Assembly: GCA_934162195.1 (NCBI GenBank)
Contig: CAKPHO010000008.1
Location: 1-59,063, forward strand
DNA: 59,063 nucleotides
DNA from: an uncultured Bacilli bacterium
Lineage (GTDB): Bacteria > Bacillota_I > Bacilli_A > RF39 > UBA660
Reading direction: 5' to 3'
A program made the position numbers and the translations under genes. The number at the start of each line of letters is the position of its first letter. Within the stretch, counting starts at the first letter, position 1. The notes below the pieces were generated by a model. That model saw only the letters and a program-made list of their open reading frames with translations. It was not told the origin of the DNA and did no database searches. Positions 57,648 through 59,063 of this stretch are shown in pieces.

Positions 57648-58885
57648 TTTAATACATCTATAGCTCCACGCATCTCTAAATCGTATTTAATCATTTCAAT
57701 ACCACCAAATGCTTTTAAGAATTCATCAACTGGCATTTGATAACGTTTTGCTAATGTTTCAGCTTCTTCGTTAGCTTTTTCATCAGTTATTTCAATTTTT
57801 TCAGCTTTAGCAATAGCTTCTAACATTAATCTATAAGTTACTCTCTTAGTAGCTTCATCTTTCATTTGTTCTTTAAGTGCAGTTTCATCACTGTTTGTAA
57901 ATTGATAGAATTGTTCTAATGTTAATCCTTGCATTTTTAAGTTTTCTTCATATTGTCTTAAAATACGATCTTGTTCTTCACTAATCATAACATCAGGAAT
58001 ATCTACTTCTACATTTTTAGCAGCAGCTTCTAATAATTCATCAATGTATTTATTTTCAGCATCTGCATCACGACGAGCTTTAATATTTTCTTTAACTTGA
58101 GCTTCTAAAGATTCTTTAGAATCAATTCCTTCCATTCCTAAATCTTCAAAGAAATCTTTATCTAATTCTGGAATTTTTACTTCTTTAATTTCATTTACTT
58201 TTACTTTGAATACAACTGATTGACCTTTTAATTCTTCACTATGATAATCTTCTGGGAAAGTAACATTAATATCTTTTTCTTCTCCCTTAGTCATACCAAT
58301 AATTTGATCTTCAAATCCCGGAATAAATGTATTTGAACCAATAGTTAATGAGTAATTTTCTCCTTTACCACCATCAAATGCTTTACCATCTTTAAATCCT
58401 TCAAAATCGATAATAGCGATATCACCATTTTCAACTTTTCCTTCTTTAACAACATTTTCAGCATAGTGACTACGTAAATGTTCAATTTCGTGTTCTACTT
58501 CTTCTTTAGTTACTTTAACACTGTCTTTTTTAACATTTAATCCTTTGTATTTACCTAATTTAACTTCTGGTTTTAAAGTTAATTTAAATGTAAACTCAAC
58601 ACCTTTTTCATCAATTGATTTAAGTCCAATTTCTGGTTGCGCTACTATATTTAAATCTTTATTATCTTCAAATACTTTACGATAAGCACCATCTAAAACA
58701 ATGTCAGCAGCATCCATATATAAAGCTTCTTTACCATATTTCTTTAAAAATACTTCTTTTGGAGCTTTTCCTGGACGAAATCCATCTATCTTAGCTTTAG
58801 CATTAGCCTTAACAAATGCTTTATCTAAAGCTTCTTTCCATTCTTTTCCTTCTACTTTAATATTTATCTCTTTTATATTTTCCAT
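57638..58885 (-). CDS. tig: Trigger factor
   Basis: The ribosome-bound chaperone and peptidyl-prolyl isomerase that meets nascent chains. The N-terminal ribosome-binding domain with GFRPGKAPKEVFLKKYG (the F-R-P-G-K motif that contacts ribosomal protein L23), the FKBP-like domain (DGGKGENYSLTIGSNTFIPG) and the C-terminal helical chaperone domain are present. The start is the ATG at 58885 (MENIKEINIKVEGKE) after GGAGG. The 415-residue length fits (about 430). Confidence 0.96.
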   Translation of the reverse strand: MENIKEINIKVEGKEWKEALDKAFVKANAKAKIDGFRPGKAPKEVFLKKYGKEALYMDAADIVLDGAYRKVFEDNKDLNIVAQPEIGLKSIDEKGVEFTFKLTLKPEVKLGKYKGLNVKKDSVKVTKEEVEHEIEHLRSHYAENVVKEGKVENGDIAIIDFEGFKDGKAFDGGKGENYSLTIGSNTFIPGFEDQIIGMTKGEEKDINVTFPEDYHSEELKGQSVVFKVKVNEIKEVKIPELDKDFFEDLGMEGIDSKESLEAQVKENIKARRDADAENKYIDELLEAAAKNVEVDIPDVMISEEQDRILRQYEENLKMQGLTLEQFYQFTNSDETALKEQMKDEATKRVTYRLMLEAIAKAEKIEITDEKANEEAETLAKRYQMPVDEFLKAFGGIEMIKYDLEMRGAIDVLKGE

Positions 58886-58908
58886 AACTTTCCTCCAATA
58901 CAAGTAAT

Positions 58909-58937
58909 AGTATATACTATTTATGCTTATTTTTCAA
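58909..58937 (-). promoter_or_regulatory. SigA-type promoter of tig
   Basis: TTGAAA (58932-58937), 17 bases, TATACT (58909-58914) on the minus strand, about 25 bases before the start. Confidence 0.75.
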
Positions 58938-58977
58938 GAGTTTTCCACAAGAAAAAATTATCAAAATTTTATTTTAC

Positions 58978-59063
58978 TCAACTTAGAAAATTCATAACTA
59001 AATCGATTAATATTTCTTTTTCTTTAGGATTAGACTGCGCTATTAAAAGAGTTAAGGCAACTA
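58978..59063 (-). CDS. C-terminal end of an unknown upstream gene (partial)
   Basis: The minus-strand frame open from the window end down to a TGA at 58980 encodes the last 28 residues of a gene, ending VALTLLIAQSNPKEKEILID then LVMNFLS. No family can be assigned. No terminator is obvious between it and the tig promoter. Confidence 0.5.
   Translation of the reverse strand, partial: VALTLLIAQSNPKEKEILIDLVMNFLS

Noticed and set aside
1..59063. tRNA, rRNA, CRISPR, insertion sequences, riboswitches and recoded stop codons
   Set aside because: None was seen: no cloverleaf or repeat-spacer pattern, no transposase, no leader with a recognisable aptamer, and TGA behaves as a stop.

Overview
The window looks like chromosome of an uncultured, very AT-rich, endospore-forming member of the Bacillota (class Bacilli, of the gut RF39/Erysipelotrichales kind; placement is inferred). 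Supporting signs are low-GC codon use with the standard code (TGA is used as a stop and TGG as Trp), ribosome sites of the type AGGTGAT-N-ATG, Bacillus-like gene orders (yabP-yabQ-divIC, yabG-veg-spoVG, gpr next to rpsT, DUF1934-argS-rpoE, tmcAL divergent from DUF177-rpmF), and spore genes (gerQ, yabG, yabP, yabQ, spoVG, gpr). No rRNA, tRNA, CRISPR, transposase, integrase or phage gene was seen.

Layout. 1-3.4 kb: end of a prepilin-like gene, then prfA-prmC and a short-chain dehydrogenase-like epimerase. 3.5-9.1 kb: accessory surface genes (a sorted repeat protein, two membrane-anchored proteins) divergent from a large two-HTH regulator. 9.2-13.1 kb: three adhesin/prealbumin-like genes and a collagen-like gene, none with a signal peptide, possibly spore-surface proteins. 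13.2-18.6 kb: rpoE, argS, DUF1934, a bifunctional penicillin-binding protein, a DUF1450 protein, pduL. 18.7-25.4 kb: a sporulation-rich block (gerQ, lemA-like, divIC, yabQ, yabP, spoVG, veg, yabG, class B sortase, degenerate deacetylase, M29 aminopeptidase, Tyr-rich coat-like protein). 25.4-35.6 kb: RNase Y, an unknown pair HerA-like ATPase + 688-aa protein in the ftsY-ylxM operon, RNase J. 35.6-39.4 kb: miaA, a zinc-peptidase-like gene, queA, two unknowns. 39.5-47.5 kb: prepilin-like genes, a sporulation-type histidine kinase, a SEDS protein, a pilin-dockerin fusion, rpmF-DUF177, tmcAL. 47.4-59 kb: a mini transcription unit, gpr, rpsT, a transglutaminase, galE, ruvB-HAD-ruvA, three unknowns, fmt, priA, tig.

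How it fits together. Housekeeping operons (translation, division, recombination, RNA decay) are interleaved with sporulation genes. Several spore genes have sporulation-sigma-like promoters: an identical ATA-N15-CATATAAT arrangement before yabG and yabP, the same layout before the deacetylase-like gene, a SigK-like box before the Tyr-rich gene, and tandem Spo0A-like boxes before the kinase. Four scattered prepilin-like genes share a near-identical 5' end but have different bodies, and no pilus machinery lies in the window. The most interesting unexplained items are the HerA/688-aa pair, the pilin-dockerin fusion, a 19-codon unit carrying a nine-G tract, an apparent ATA start codon, and a one-base homopolymer frameshift. 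Protein families were recognised by eye from motifs; no database search was run.
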